NCBI RefSeq assembly: GCF_964204865.1
Contig: NC_135262.1
Span: forward strand, 20,203,650-20,267,649
Length of the DNA: 64,000 bases
From: Styela clava
Taxonomy: Eukaryota > Chordata > Ascidiacea > Stolidobranchia > Styelidae
Direction of reading: 5' to 3'
Below the pieces are notes generated by a model. The model was not told where the DNA came from, did not search any database, and was given only the letters and a program-made list of their open reading frames with translations. The position numbers and the translations under genes were made by a program. The stretch's first letter is position 1, and each line of letters opens with the position of its first letter. Of this stretch, positions 11,292 to 21,952 are shown one piece after another.

Positions 11292-12177
11292 CCGGTGGTC
11301 AGTTTATGGCACGTACATGTCCCAGGTCAGCAGGTTCCGGTGTGAAAGGGTGGTGAGTGGGTAACATATACCTGTCTGCCTCAATACAGTACAGACTTAG
11401 TATAAGTCAGTATCGGTATCGGTAAGTCGCTAATTTTTACAATAAATCTGATAAACCAATATTTTAAACTAATTGATTTGCCAGTTCAGTTTTACGAGTA
11501 CCGGTACCCATTGGCCATTAATTAGGAGAATTGTGAAAAATATAGCATCTTGCCATCATTTGGTCATTTATATTACACACTTAGGGTGGTGTAGCCAGTC
11601 TGCGGACGATTTCATTCAAACCGCTATAAAACAAAAACCAATATTTCTAACCCAATAATTTTTTCACTGTACAGCACACTATCCAAATTCCAAGAATTTT
11701 CCTCCATTTGGCTCAATAAAACAAACACTCTATGTGTCTCACAAACGAGGGGCGTCTGGGACCATGTCAGATGCTTCATATCGCGCCTTGCTTTTCTTAA
11801 TAATAATCTAAAATAATCGCAGCTGTCGCGTGACCAAAATTGCCGTTTTTTGCTAAGAACTCTCGAATGCTGCGGTAAAAATTTTTTTCCTTCGGTAAAT
11901 CGTATAATTTTTTCCCAAGGAATTCAATGATGTTATTAGATTGCGCCATTCTGTAGTATTTTGCGCAACTCCATAACACTGTATTATTACCGATATTGAG
12001 TGACAACAGTGTCCAGACGTCTCCCAAAGGAGGGGTGACTGATCATCTGTAAAATGGGTTTCTTTAAAACGGGACAATGTCAACCGTTCTGTGTAGTGTG
12101 CGGTACTGCCGTAGGTGCATTGGCAATTATTCTACACGCTAAACCTTGAATTAACTCTCTACAACCAGGGGTTAAAG
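11292..12177. other. No gene established
   Basis: Short open frames on the minus strand (11797-12083) include a 50-codon stretch starting at an ATG, but no splice-supported continuation was found. A TACCGGTA palindrome is at about 11500. Nothing else recognised. Confidence 0.35.
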
Positions 12178-12227
12178 CTATACAAACCACCAAAGTAAGA
12201 CACTCGGAAGACGAGTTTGCGATCGAA

Positions 12228-12451
12228 CGACCAGTTTGCGACCACGAATTTCAAGCCTTGAACATTGTTTCTGCTGCGTCGAGACTAGAGCATACGCAGC
12301 CATGCGTGAAAAAATTGGGCTTCTAATTGCATTTCTGACCGTCATATATTTTAAGAACACGGTTATATAGAACAAAACTCGTCAAATTATAAACAAAGCA
12401 CCGCATCACAGCAATCAAACAGACAAAAACAGGGTGGTCGCAAATTGGTCG
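12228..12451. repeat. Inverted repeat, 18-bp arms
   Basis: CGACCAGTTTGCGACCAC at 12228-12245 is matched in inverted orientation at 12434-12451 with one mismatch, about 188 bp apart. The arms could be the ends of a small non-autonomous DNA element; no target duplication was recognised. Confidence 0.45.
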
Positions 12452-13388
12452 ACAAAGATACTATCGACGTATTGGAAATGCGCACCCCCCTTTATATACT
12501 CCTTTATATGTAGAAACGCGAAATTTTAAAGATGGTTAAAAGAAACATATCTACCCTCCTGCCAAGATTCATCTTTTTATCTCTTAAATTTGTATAGATT
12601 TTCAAGCATTTTTAAAGAGACAATGGGTAGTGATAAGTGGACGTTAACACCTGAGAAATATTGTCGCGGTTGTTAATTTTTTCGGCATTAATTTAATCGA
12701 TGGAGTTGATGGCCGCAAAGTGGCTGAGCCACCCTCATTGTGCAATAGTAACTAGTGCAGTCTATATCTTTACTTAAAATGTGATTTCACGCAAGTAATG
12801 AAGGATTTGTGAGGCTTTCTCTCGTCTCCAAAGTGAGCAATCAGTCCCTGACAGATAAGGGACCTGTAATTCTGAAATTGAAAAGAACATGAAGCAGAAA
12901 TTAAACCTTACTGGCCCACACTTATCGAGTTACTTATTGGTGATGTATACATTCTGACATTAGCACCAGGTAAGTGGTTTCCAGTTGCTAGAAATTGTTT
13001 TTCCTAGGAGAGGAGATAAAAATCTTGATACAGAGATGGGCCATTCCAAGCAAAAGTTGAATTCCATGAATTTTTTTAAAAGTGTAGTGAAAGTAATTTT
13101 TTTGTATTTTTTATATTAAAAGACATTGGATTTTTTTGGACTGCTTCATTTCACCGAAAAAGTTAAAATTTCACCCAGGTTTTTGATGGTTTATAAAAAA
13201 TGGCCTGAGATGTAGAAATTTTGGTATAATTGAGATATTTTGTGATGATTCGTGACACAAAGTGTTTGATTGTGTAATACAGTTATTTCATATGAAATAG
13301 ACGCACTGGACTTAAGTTAATAAAGTTTAAATGCTGTAGAACATTTCTTCACCCATTTAACGATTTATTACCAGAAGTGGAAAAATTT
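12452..13388. other. No gene recognised
   Basis: AT-rich intergenic DNA without an open frame of interest or a definable repeat. Confidence 0.4.
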
Positions 13389-13767
13389 CCTGTAGTGTCA
13401 CATACAATATGCACACTATTGGCATGGATTTACAGTGTTACATTAAGTAACTTGAGCAACACATAGAGTGGTCCTTCAGCTACTGCACCAGAAAATATTA
13501 TGCGCTCCTGCTGTATCATCACAAAAATTTACAGCACAACACAATGTACTGTTAATGCATGGTGGATTTGCCGTCCTGTAGTGTCACACTATATTTCACT
13601 TTATTTTTTATAACCACTAAGTAAGTCTTGGGTGTAACTTTTGTGCAATTTTTTCCATATGCAATAAAGCAATTGATTGGACAATGAAACAAAACATGTA
13701 GCTGAAAATGTAAAAATATATTTCATCTAACAAAATGCAAAATTTCTGGAATTGTCCTGTAGTGTCA
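13389..13767. repeat. Diverged ~180-bp repeat marked by CCTGTAGTGTCAC
   Basis: The 13-mer CCTGTAGTGTCAC occurs at 13389, 13575 and 13755, spacings of 186 and 180 bases. Flanking sequence is only loosely similar (for example GGGTGTAACTTTTGTGCAA near 13629 and GGTGTAATTTTGTCATG near 13941), so this looks like an old tandem array in which one motif has stayed intact. Confidence 0.45.
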
Positions 13768-14900
13768 CTTGGAATATCCCTTACAAACACCATTGATCAT
13801 ATACAATACTATTGTTATACTATGGTTACTATATCCATAATATGTATTATATATTCGCAAAAGTCAGCAGTTGAGTCATTTTTGTTTATTTTCTTGAGTT
13901 ATGCCAATGCTGTTTTTAAAGCCCTCTTGCTTACGACTTTGGTGTAATTTTGTCATGATTCAATCGAAATTTGTTATGCTAGTGTTATTATCTGTTCAAG
14001 AACATGCCGACTTCTCTTCATTTTGATTATCTTCGTCTATTGATTGTTGTAGCAGAAAATGTGTATGTAGTAGTCATTGTTCAACACCGAAAATTTATCG
14101 TATACATTCATATTTGTGCTAACTGTTAGAGTTGGGCCGAAATTTGGATCCGGACTCGGATTCGAATCCACGCATTTTTTGGACTCGGATTCGATTTCGA
14201 GTCCATGTCATTTTCACCGAGTCTATAATCAATTCTGTTTTCACTAATTTATGCCTATGTTTTGTACTTTTACCTCTATAAATCTCAGTACATACCCTAA
14301 CTAACTAAAATTTAAGGTTAGATCTGTAACAATATCCCTCGTGTGTCGCTTTCAAACTATCTATCCTTTTTGGTACACATACGAACAATAAAATATGTGT
14401 TAGCGGCTTAGAGCAATATTTTTGAGTTTTCGATTCGCGTAAAAATGAAACATGCTCTGGATCAACCCAAGGGGGAATTCATATCCATATTGTATTGATG
14501 AGTGGCATCTACCATTTGTGAACGCGACATAGTAAGTTTACGGCTAGAAGTATCTGGAATTATGGGGAAGCATTGTAGTCAAAAGCTTTCATCCCTACTT
14601 ACTGTTCAAAGATATTGCACAAGCTAAGTTCAAATGCAAACTTTTTCATGTATATCTTTGGCAACATTTTTCGTTTTTGAGGTGTCCTAAGTATTTTATA
14701 TGAAAAGAGCATCCCAATTTGTTAAATTCATGATGTTGAAGTTGTCTGGTTTCTTGGTGTCAGCAATACGACCTTATCAATCAAATGATTCTTTTCTTTG
14801 ACAATTCTCAATAGCATTTTAGAAAAAAGTTATTTTATTCAGATGTATCTGATTTCCTATTTAGTCATGTAAGCATTAGACTAATATAGACTAAATAAAA
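13768..14900. other. Upstream region of the Tec-family kinase
   Basis: No coding sequence recognised. Around 14125-14205 GACTCGGATTCG is repeated in direct and inverted forms next to GTTAGAGTTGGGCC, a 14-mer also present inside the MITE at 5480-5599. Pyrimidine-AG sites at about 14840 and 14868 could be splice acceptors for a 5' UTR exon of the kinase, but no TATA box or start site can be assigned. Confidence 0.35.
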
Positions 14901-16832
14901 ATGGGTGAAGAGGAACTCAAAGTTGGAATGATGACGAAAAGAGCTCAACAGAAGAAGAGCATTGGTCCAACAAATTATAAAGAACGAGTGTTTGTTCTAA
15001 CTCGTTCCAAATTGTCCTATTATGACGGAACAATAAGCCAGCGTGGGAAAATGAAGGGGTCTATTCCAATCGATAATATCAAGTTTGTAGGTGTCATTGA
15101 AGATGAGGCATTAAACAGGACAAGTGCATTTCAAATTATGCACAAGGATCTTTATTTGTATTGTTGTGCTAAGAGTGCAGATGACAGGAACAGTTGGATA
15201 AATGCAATTAAGAATGTATGTCATGAACGAATGTGCAATATCTTGACATATTATCATCCAAGCATTTTTTCTAACAGTAAATGGCAATGCTGTGGAAAAT
15301 CAGAAAAAGATGCTAAAGGATGCAAACAGGAGGTGCCCGTGTCTACCAATGATATGGCTCAAAGTAAGGGATCAGGCAGACCTACTGGAAGAAAGGAGGT
15401 AGCGAGGAATGACTCGCCTCCAAAACCACCTCCTAGGCCACAGCAAGTCCCCAGAGTTGAAATAGAAGTTGTCGCACTTTATGACTTTGCTCCTCAAGAA
15501 GCAGGTGATATTAAACTCATTCAAGGGGAATACTATACTATAGTAGAAAACTTTAGAATGTATTGGTGGAAAGCCAGAGACCGATATGGTCACGAAGGCT
15601 ATGTTCCCGCGAACTATGTTCAAGACAAGCAAAAGGATGGTTTGGAAACGAAAGACTGGTTTCAAACAGATATATCTCGGCAGCGTGCTGAGATGCTCCT
15701 TCTAGAGGATGGTTGTGAAGGATCATTCGTTATTCGAAGTTCATCGCATAAAGATGTTCCTTATACATTGTCAGTGGTGTCAAAATGTGGTAAAGTGAAT
15801 GGAAATGCTATTGTGAAGCATTATCACATTAAGCAAAATATAAATAATGAATTTTATTTCACAGAGAAACATGCACATCTCACTGTAATCGAACTTATCA
15901 ATTACCATCAATTCAATGCAGGAGGTCTTGTAACCAGATTAAAGCAAGCTCCTGCTTGTTTTCGCACAGAGCCACCAATGACGCACATGTTTAGCAACTC
16001 ACAATGGGAAATAGACATGAGGGAATTACAGATGGAACGAGAACTTGGAAATGGCCAGTTTGGTGTTGTGAAGCTTGCATTATATCGAAACAAACAATAT
16101 GTTGCTGTAAAAATGATGCGAGAGGGTACCATGGAAGAAGATAGTTTTATAGAAGAAGCAGAAGTGATGACTAGACTGCATCACAAACACTTAGTGCAGT
16201 TGTACGGTGTTGTCACCCGGCAAAGGCCAATTTGCATAATTACAGAGTACATGGAAAATGGTTGCTTGCTTGACTACATTCGTAATCACAAGGGTTTACA
16301 AGATCAGCCAGCTCAACTTTTAGATATGTGCTATCAAGTTTGTGACGCCATGCACTATTTGGAAGAAAACAATCTTATACACCGTGACCTTGCTGCAAGA
16401 AATTGTCTGGTAGGCAAACAACTTATCATCAAAGTATCGGATTTTGGTTTGACAAGATTTGTTCTTGATGACGAATATACCAGCTCACTCGGAAGTAAAT
16501 TTCCAATCAAGTGGGCAGCACCTGAAGTTTTAAACTATACTAAATTTAGCTCAAAATCTGATGTGTGGGCTTTTGGAATATTAATGTGGGAAATATTCAG
16601 CGGTGGTAAGATGCCATATCTTGGAATGGGAAATGGCGATGTTGTTGAACAGGTTGGTCAAGGGTATAGACTCGAAAGACCAGGACATTGCCCCCATGAC
16701 ATATATAGTATCATGAAAAAGTGCTGGGAATTGGAGCCGGAGAAACGTCCTTCATTTGATAATCTTATCAGTATTCTGATAGAACTATTAGAAAAAATAC
16801 AAACAATAGATTATCGACGTGGTGGGTATTAA
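14901..16832 (+). CDS. Tec-family non-receptor tyrosine kinase (BTK/TEC/ITK-like)
   Basis: A single uninterrupted 643-codon frame from ATG to TAA with the complete Tec-family order. The PH domain (about 4-105) includes R29, the position of the BTK phosphoinositide-binding arginine. Next come a zinc-binding BTK motif (H119, C130, C131, C141), a proline-rich PPKPPPRP (173-180), SH3 (188-240), SH2 (253-345, with GSFVIRSSS) and the kinase domain (from about 379). The kinase has the glycine loop GNGQFG, K404, E419, gatekeeper T448, C455 (aligning with BTK C481), HRD 494-496, DFG 514-516, activation-loop Y526 and WAAPEV. All catalytic residues are present, so an active membrane-recruited kinase acting downstream of PI3K and Src kinases is expected. 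Vertebrate Tec genes have many exons; this one has none in the coding region, suggesting a retrogene or lineage-specific intron loss. The family is certain; the paralogue is not, and it may predate the vertebrate split. Confidence 0.96.
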   Translation: MGEEELKVGMMTKRAQQKKSIGPTNYKERVFVLTRSKLSYYDGTISQRGKMKGSIPIDNIKFVGVIEDEALNRTSAFQIMHKDLYLYCCAKSADDRNSWINAIKNVCHERMCNILTYYHPSIFSNSKWQCCGKSEKDAKGCKQEVPVSTNDMAQSKGSGRPTGRKEVARNDSPPKPPPRPQQVPRVEIEVVALYDFAPQEAGDIKLIQGEYYTIVENFRMYWWKARDRYGHEGYVPANYVQDKQKDGLETKDWFQTDISRQRAEMLLLEDGCEGSFVIRSSSHKDVPYTLSVVSKCGKVNGNAIVKHYHIKQNINNEFYFTEKHAHLTVIELINYHQFNAGGLVTRLKQAPACFRTEPPMTHMFSNSQWEIDMRELQMERELGNGQFGVVKLALYRNKQYVAVKMMREGTMEEDSFIEEAEVMTRLHHKHLVQLYGVVTRQRPICIITEYMENGCLLDYIRNHKGLQDQPAQLLDMCYQVCDAMHYLEENNLIHRDLAARNCLVGKQLIIKVSDFGLTRFVLDDEYTSSLGSKFPIKWAAPEVLNYTKFSSKSDVWAFGILMWEIFSGGKMPYLGMGNGDVVEQVGQGYRLERPGHCPHDIYSIMKKCWELEPEKRPSFDNLISILIELLEKIQTIDYRRGGY

Positions 16833-17039
16833 AATTGTTCCATTGTATTGTAGCTCGAGCTTTTATGCAAAATCACTTTGTTCATTTTCCAATCAAGTGC
16901 AAACAAACACTTTTGTTATTTGAGACCTTTCATACTCAGCGAGGACATTTGTTCAGTTTTACGAGTTAATCTCAACAATGTCCTATTCCATTCTTTACAA
17001 TATGACTGTCAAAGAAGTACCCATGGATAACAACAATTA

Positions 17040-17830
17040 TACTTTATAGTAGCCGTTCCCAAAGGAGGCAATTTGCTAAGTGCGGCCAGAAAATTAGCAG
17101 AATTGTGGTGAACATAACTATTATATTATTGAATATTTTATATATTGTATTTATTGTTCCTTATTTTAAATGCTTTGTAGATGAATCGATAAATTCATTT
17201 TACCGTCCGTTCTATGTCGTCTACCTTTCTGTTATGTAGTGTCTGCCTTTATTGTTACGCGACAATAGAGGTAGACACACTTGCTGCAATTTCGCAGTTT
17301 AATTAATTATCTGCTGAACAGAGTTTAGCAAACAAGAGTGATTTTTTAGTATTTTAAAGGAAAATCAGGCATTGTTGACATCACCTTTATTTTTTACTCC
17401 CACATGTTTTCAAGCTTTAAAGGCCATAAAATACACATCAACTATCACAAAATTGAGTTTTATTCAAAGGTGGACATTTTTTTTCCAACAAGTGTGCGCG
17501 CTGTTAGTGTTTTCCCGTGATAATTCGGCATCACATGAACAAACATTTTGGGAACCGCTAATGAAGCTAAATAACTGCGACCCGAAAATCAGCAGAATTG
17601 TGATATGATTGAATATTTTATATATTGTATATTTATTGTTGCTTATTTTAAATGCTTTGTGGATGAACGATAAATTCATTTTACCTTTCTATGTCGTCTA
17701 CTTAATGTTACATAGTGTCTGCCTTCATTGTTACACGACGATAGAGGTAGACACTACTTGCTACAATTTCGCAGTTTAATTATCTGCTCAACCAAGTGAT
17801 TTTTAAGTATTTTAAAGGAAAATCAGGCAG
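17040..17830. repeat. Diverged direct repeat with conserved hairpins, 3' of the kinase
   Basis: Segment 17048-17370 recurs at about 17550-17830 with substitutions and small deletions; shared blocks include TTAGCAGAATTGTG, TATTTTAAATGCTTTGT and TTTTAAAGGAAAATCAGGC. Each copy contains a palindrome, 17239-17278 and 17715-17754: arms GTGTCT.CCTT and AGGTAGACAC around a 4-6-base loop. The first copy may overlap the 3' UTR of the kinase gene. It could be an old tandem duplication or two copies of one element. Confidence 0.6.
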
Positions 17831-18679
17831 GGTTTAGTTTAAAATGTTTCTACTCCCAATTCAATTAATTATCTACTTTTCAAAACATTTTTTCATTATT
17901 GAAACCCACAAAAGGTTATTTCCTGTATTTGTGTATGATTGCTAATTTTGACAGCCGATGGCAGTTAACTCCATTGTGTAATTTTCCATTGAAAACTATG
18001 TCATGTCATGAGAGCAAATATTGGATTATGCATTGTAATTTTTGTAGCTGTGTATTGATTGAATCATGCTTGTATTAATGGGTTCAATGTGTTTATATTT
18101 TTTAACTTTTAGAAATTGAGCAGACGAGTTCCCCATATTAATTATGAATAAGAACTATTTTTTGGGCTGTGAATATTGTCTGAATTTATTTAATGATGTG
18201 TCCTGGGAAATGGGAATTCTTACAATTATGAGTATTTTGAAATGACTTGAATTTAACATAAATCAGTATTTTATTGTACATACATTCAAGCGCAATCCTC
18301 AATTTAAAGTTTTTCTTTTATCAAGAATCGATTTTTTACATATATTATTTAATTGTCCTTGCTATGCATCAGCCAGTGATTGGTTATAGGTAAACTGTCC
18401 AAGAAATACAATATGAGATACCTGCTCTTTCAAATTTGAATGCTAATATTTTTTGTGTAAGTCGCTCTTTCAAATTTGAATGCTAATATTTTTTGTGTAA
18501 GTCACAATTTTTTCTGAATTTCAGCAAATAAACCACCTGTGATGGTAAATAAGACAATGGTTTGTGTCTTATCCAATGCATGACTTGTGTTAAGTTTTCG
18601 AAGATTAAAAATGCGAAATTTATTGAAATCTCTAGTAATTTTTTTCATCTTCTAACATTAAAATTCAGTCTGTCTAATA
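17831..18679. other. No gene; contains a perfect 40-bp tandem duplication
   Basis: No coding sequence recognised. Positions 18424-18463 and 18464-18503 are identical 40-bp copies (GCTCTTTCAAATTTGAATGC and 20 more bases), a recent local duplication. Confidence 0.6.
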
Positions 18680-19957
18680 AAGTGGTTCTCAAACCTTTTA
18701 CCTGTTAAGTACCCACGAGTCATGAAATATTCGACACGAATCCCCAGTAATCAGACATCAAACAAAGTTGTAATATATTGACAAACAAGCAGTGGTTCCC
18801 AACAGCTGGTCCGCGGACCGGCACCGAACGCTTTTTTGTCGGTGTGCCAGAAGTTGTTTTTCTGCAGTCTCAATTGCTTTAACGAACCCGAAATAACGAC
18901 TGTTACGCAATTTCTCTTCCGCCGACATATTGCTGTTTGCGGTATTAATGGCTCGACGACGTCTTGGCGCCGAGTAATCATACTTTTCGCTTCCGATTTA
19001 TCGCCAAAGCGTCTGTCAAATCTCGCAAGATTCAGAAATTCAAAGATCGGCACAGTGTTTTTTCTTTTCTGCTTAATATGAACATCAAATTAAAAGGTTA
19101 TGAATACTTTGTTCAAACCAGAAAACAGTCATGGGCAGTATAATATTCCAGGGCTTCACCTTGACATCCAGTAGAATATGAGCTGGTCACAAGACCCGCA
19201 GCAAAAGCATGGGCAGCTGAAATCTTTTCTAGGTGATGGACAGCAGGGCAGTGAACCTGGTGAAGTTACCGACGACGTTGTCATTTTAATGTAAATTCGT
19301 TTTGTTTGAGGCGTTGAATAACTGCAGAGGGGTTAATATGAGATCAGTTGACCAACAAAGCATTTTGATATTTTGTAACAAGAGCGATGACAATAGGTCT
19401 TCTTCTGGAAAAAGTTTGATCCACTCATTTCAATTTTTGGCCAGCACATTATTTGTTTTTTTTCATGTGAAATGTTTTCAAGTGTGCCTTTTATTACCTA
19501 GAAGCATAATGAGTGCCCGACATTGCATTACGTTTCGCAAATATATGTTATTATTTTCTATTACACTCATTTCAATTTTTTGCTGATCCGCGAGTACATT
19601 TTATTTAATTTTACCGGTCCGTCAGAAAGTTTGGGAACCACTGTTTTAAATGATATTGAACAAAGGTATTTATTTCATTTATACAGAACATTGGTGTGAA
19701 GGCTGTCCCTGTTTATTGCGAGTAAGTTTCTCAATTCGAGGAGCAAACAGCACATTTTCTTTTAATATTTCACAGTTTGGCTACAAAGCTGTGGATTTCA
19801 CATTGTTGAGTAACAACAACACAAGATCAGGGAAAATCCACGCGAGTTTCAATCGGCACGCATTTTCCTTTGATTAGTAAAGGACATAAAAAAATAGCAA
19901 CACATGAAAACTCAACTGCCATTCAAGTACCCCTCAACCCCAGGTTGAGAATCCTTG
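18680..19957. mobile_element. Outer hAT-like element, interrupted
   Basis: The 8-bp sequence GTCTAATA flanks it exactly on both sides (18672-18679 and 19958-19965), the target duplication size of hAT transposases. The terminal inverted repeats are AAGTGGTTCTCAAAC at the left and the reverse complement of CAAGGATTCTCAACC at the right, both leading into AAGTACCC-type blocks. No transposase frame is visible. A second hAT-like element (18790-19643) sits inside it. Confidence 0.75.
18790..19643. mobile_element. Nested hAT-like non-autonomous element
   Basis: The ends are CAGTGGTTCCCAAC with GGTCCGCGGACCGG at the left and CCGGTCCGTC with GGGAACCACTG at the right, an imperfect terminal inverted repeat of hAT type. 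It lies inside the element at 18680-19957. No clear 8-bp duplication was found at its borders. A 100-codon minus-strand frame (18751-19053) extends past its left end and shows no recognised domain; I do not call it a gene. Confidence 0.65.
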
Positions 19958-19965
19958 GTCTAATA

Positions 19966-20861
19966 GAACAAACTTGATGTAGTTAACAGCGCGAAATATA
20001 AAGCCTATAACATTTCTGTTATCTTACTATTCCAACTCTCATAATGATCTTTAATATTTTTATCTTAAATTGCTATGGTGTTTTATTTCTTTGTTTTTTT
20101 TTCACAAGTTTTAATGAATTGAGTTGATTTGATGCCACCAGTTGACTTTTCTTTGGGTATTTTCTATACATCATCAAATAAGTTTTCCATTATTGTTGTT
20201 AGGAGTTTGAATATCATACTGTTCTACCCCAATCTTCAATTTCTTTTTACCCTTGCTAAAATTTAAAAATTTCATCATGCAATCGTTGACGTGCCGTTTT
20301 GACCGCAAGTAAATGTTGGGTAATAATTAGAGGAGTGAAAACTTAAATTATCTGTCATGTACATGTATATAGTGGATTTTCTACCATATTATGCACATTG
20401 TTATTGCTGTCATTCCCATTCCACTTTAATCTCACATTTGAATACAATATATCAAATTATACATAGTGGGATTTCAAAGTGATTGTCATTAACATTTATG
20501 GTATAGTTACTATAGTAGACGGGGACTTATGTCCGGCAATATCTTCTCAGTAAATATAAGTCTCAGTGGCACAAGGAAAATTTCAGCTCATAAAGAAACT
20601 ACACAAATATATAACAAAACTAACCCATTATTTCAAAATTTCTCAGAAAAATCTCAGTAACCAGTCGGCTCAGAATTTATGACTGAGATTAGGATGGATC
20701 GGTATGTTAGTCGTTGGGATGGATACATCACGCTGATTCAGATATTTAAGTTATATGTTAAGCATAACAAACATAAAATAAAAAATGATCTAGCAATTGA
20801 GGAGGGTCCGCGAAAGACCGCGAAAAAGAATGAAAATTAGTCATCCAGTCAGCGACACCTT
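19966..20861. other. No gene recognised
   Basis: AT-rich intergenic DNA; no coding sequence, element ends or strong repeats noticed. Confidence 0.4.
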
Positions 20862-20966
20862 ATTAGGCCTGATTACATGTCCGCTGGAACCGGTCTTATA
20901 GGCCTGATTACATGTCCGCTGGAACCGGTCTTATAGGCCTGATTACATGTCCGCTGGAACCGGTCT
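20862..20966. repeat. Three tandem copies of a 35-bp unit
   Basis: TAGGCCTGATTACATGTCC followed by GCTGGAACCGGTCT repeats three times with a 35-bp period and almost no divergence. A weak B-box-like GATTCAAATCC lies 39 bp further right, so the array might belong to a degenerate SINE; this is speculative. Confidence 0.8.
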
Positions 20967-21443
20967 AGCAGACCACATATTCACGCTTCAGTGGTTCGCC
21001 TGCGATTCAAATCCGTGCTATCGGTCCAGAACATCAGACCTCCTATTTAGGAGGTCTGAAAGTGAGCTAACCGGTCTTGCTCAGTTGCTTCGCCGTGCCA
21101 CTCGAGAAATCGTGAATCACCGTGATCGAAGGAAGTATGGAAGTTGTTTTCTTTTTCATCTCTGGTAAGTGAGTTGCTTTTTTGAACTAATAAAAATTCA
21201 GCTAGATAGGGCAAGTTTAATTTAAACATCTTCCGCATCTATTGTGTCGCTGCTGTACACAAATTTGAAACACTGGTACTGGTGGGATCCCGGCATATTG
21301 GCATGATAGGTTGTTGTTTTGAAACAGAGAATTAAATCTTGATGTCTAAAGATTTATTTGTATAAACTGAGCGCAGTACGACTTCAGTTTGCATTGAGAA
21401 TTCTTTTGGACTTGCATTATACAGCCATACCGCATCCTAGCTG
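20967..21443. other. Left flank of the Ty3/gypsy element, no gene
   Basis: Short frames only. An 11-bp inverted repeat, AGACCTCCTATTTAGGAGGTCT, sits around 21037-21058. No exon support. Confidence 0.4.
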
Positions 21444-21942
21444 ATATAGGGAGAAAGAGATGAGATGCTGATGATCGGATAGAGACTATCACCCTATATG
21501 TTTAAGTTCGATTCCCGCGTTATTGTTTTGACACGCGTTATCGAATGTGACTCCAATCTGGACTCCTTCAGACGATAATAAGCACACAGTGTTGATGCTA
21601 ATCGTTGTTGTATATTATAGGAAGATGCACAATCCAAATTCCGAAAACAGATAAAATTGAGACACACTTAACTCTTAACACAGTAAATCAGGAGTGAATC
21701 AAAACACATCACACTTAACGCAGTAAAAACAGAAGTGGATCTAAACACAATATTATGCAGCCCTCTCGGCAAGCCGGGACGATACGTCATCAAATTGGTC
21801 GATACGAGAAAGGCAGTACATGTAATCAGTAATCAGTGTTGCTACAATAAAATGACCTATTGTGGGAAATGGAACACACTATTAAAATGAAAGGGTTAAA
21901 TACATTATAATTCATAGTTACACAATGCACATTCGCTACACA
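21444..21942 (-). repeat. 3' LTR of the gypsy element
   Basis: Its right boundary is set by the polypurine tract followed on the minus strand by TGTGTAGCG. Its left boundary is set by a 47-bp block (21444-21490) that is identical to 28651-28697 at the far end of the element. The resulting length of about 499 bp is ordinary for an LTR. Only the last 47 bp can be checked against the other LTR, so the exact ends are inferred. Confidence 0.6.
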
Positions 21943-21943
21943 A

Positions 21944-21952
21944 TTCCCCCTC
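21944..21952 (-). promoter_or_regulatory. Polypurine tract
   Basis: GAGGGGGAA on the minus strand, immediately before the proposed 3' LTR start TTGTGTAG. In LTR retrotransposons such a tract primes plus-strand DNA synthesis. Confidence 0.6.

Noticed and set aside
11797-12083. Possible minus-strand first exon (frame beginning MAQSNNIIEF)
   Set aside because: Composition looks protein-like but there is no convincing donor, no continuing exon and no recognised domain; an overlapping frame is equally open.
18751-19053. 100-codon minus-strand frame as a transposase fragment
   Set aside because: Lies mostly in the nested hAT-like element but runs past its left end, and no hAT catalytic or BED-finger motif is visible.
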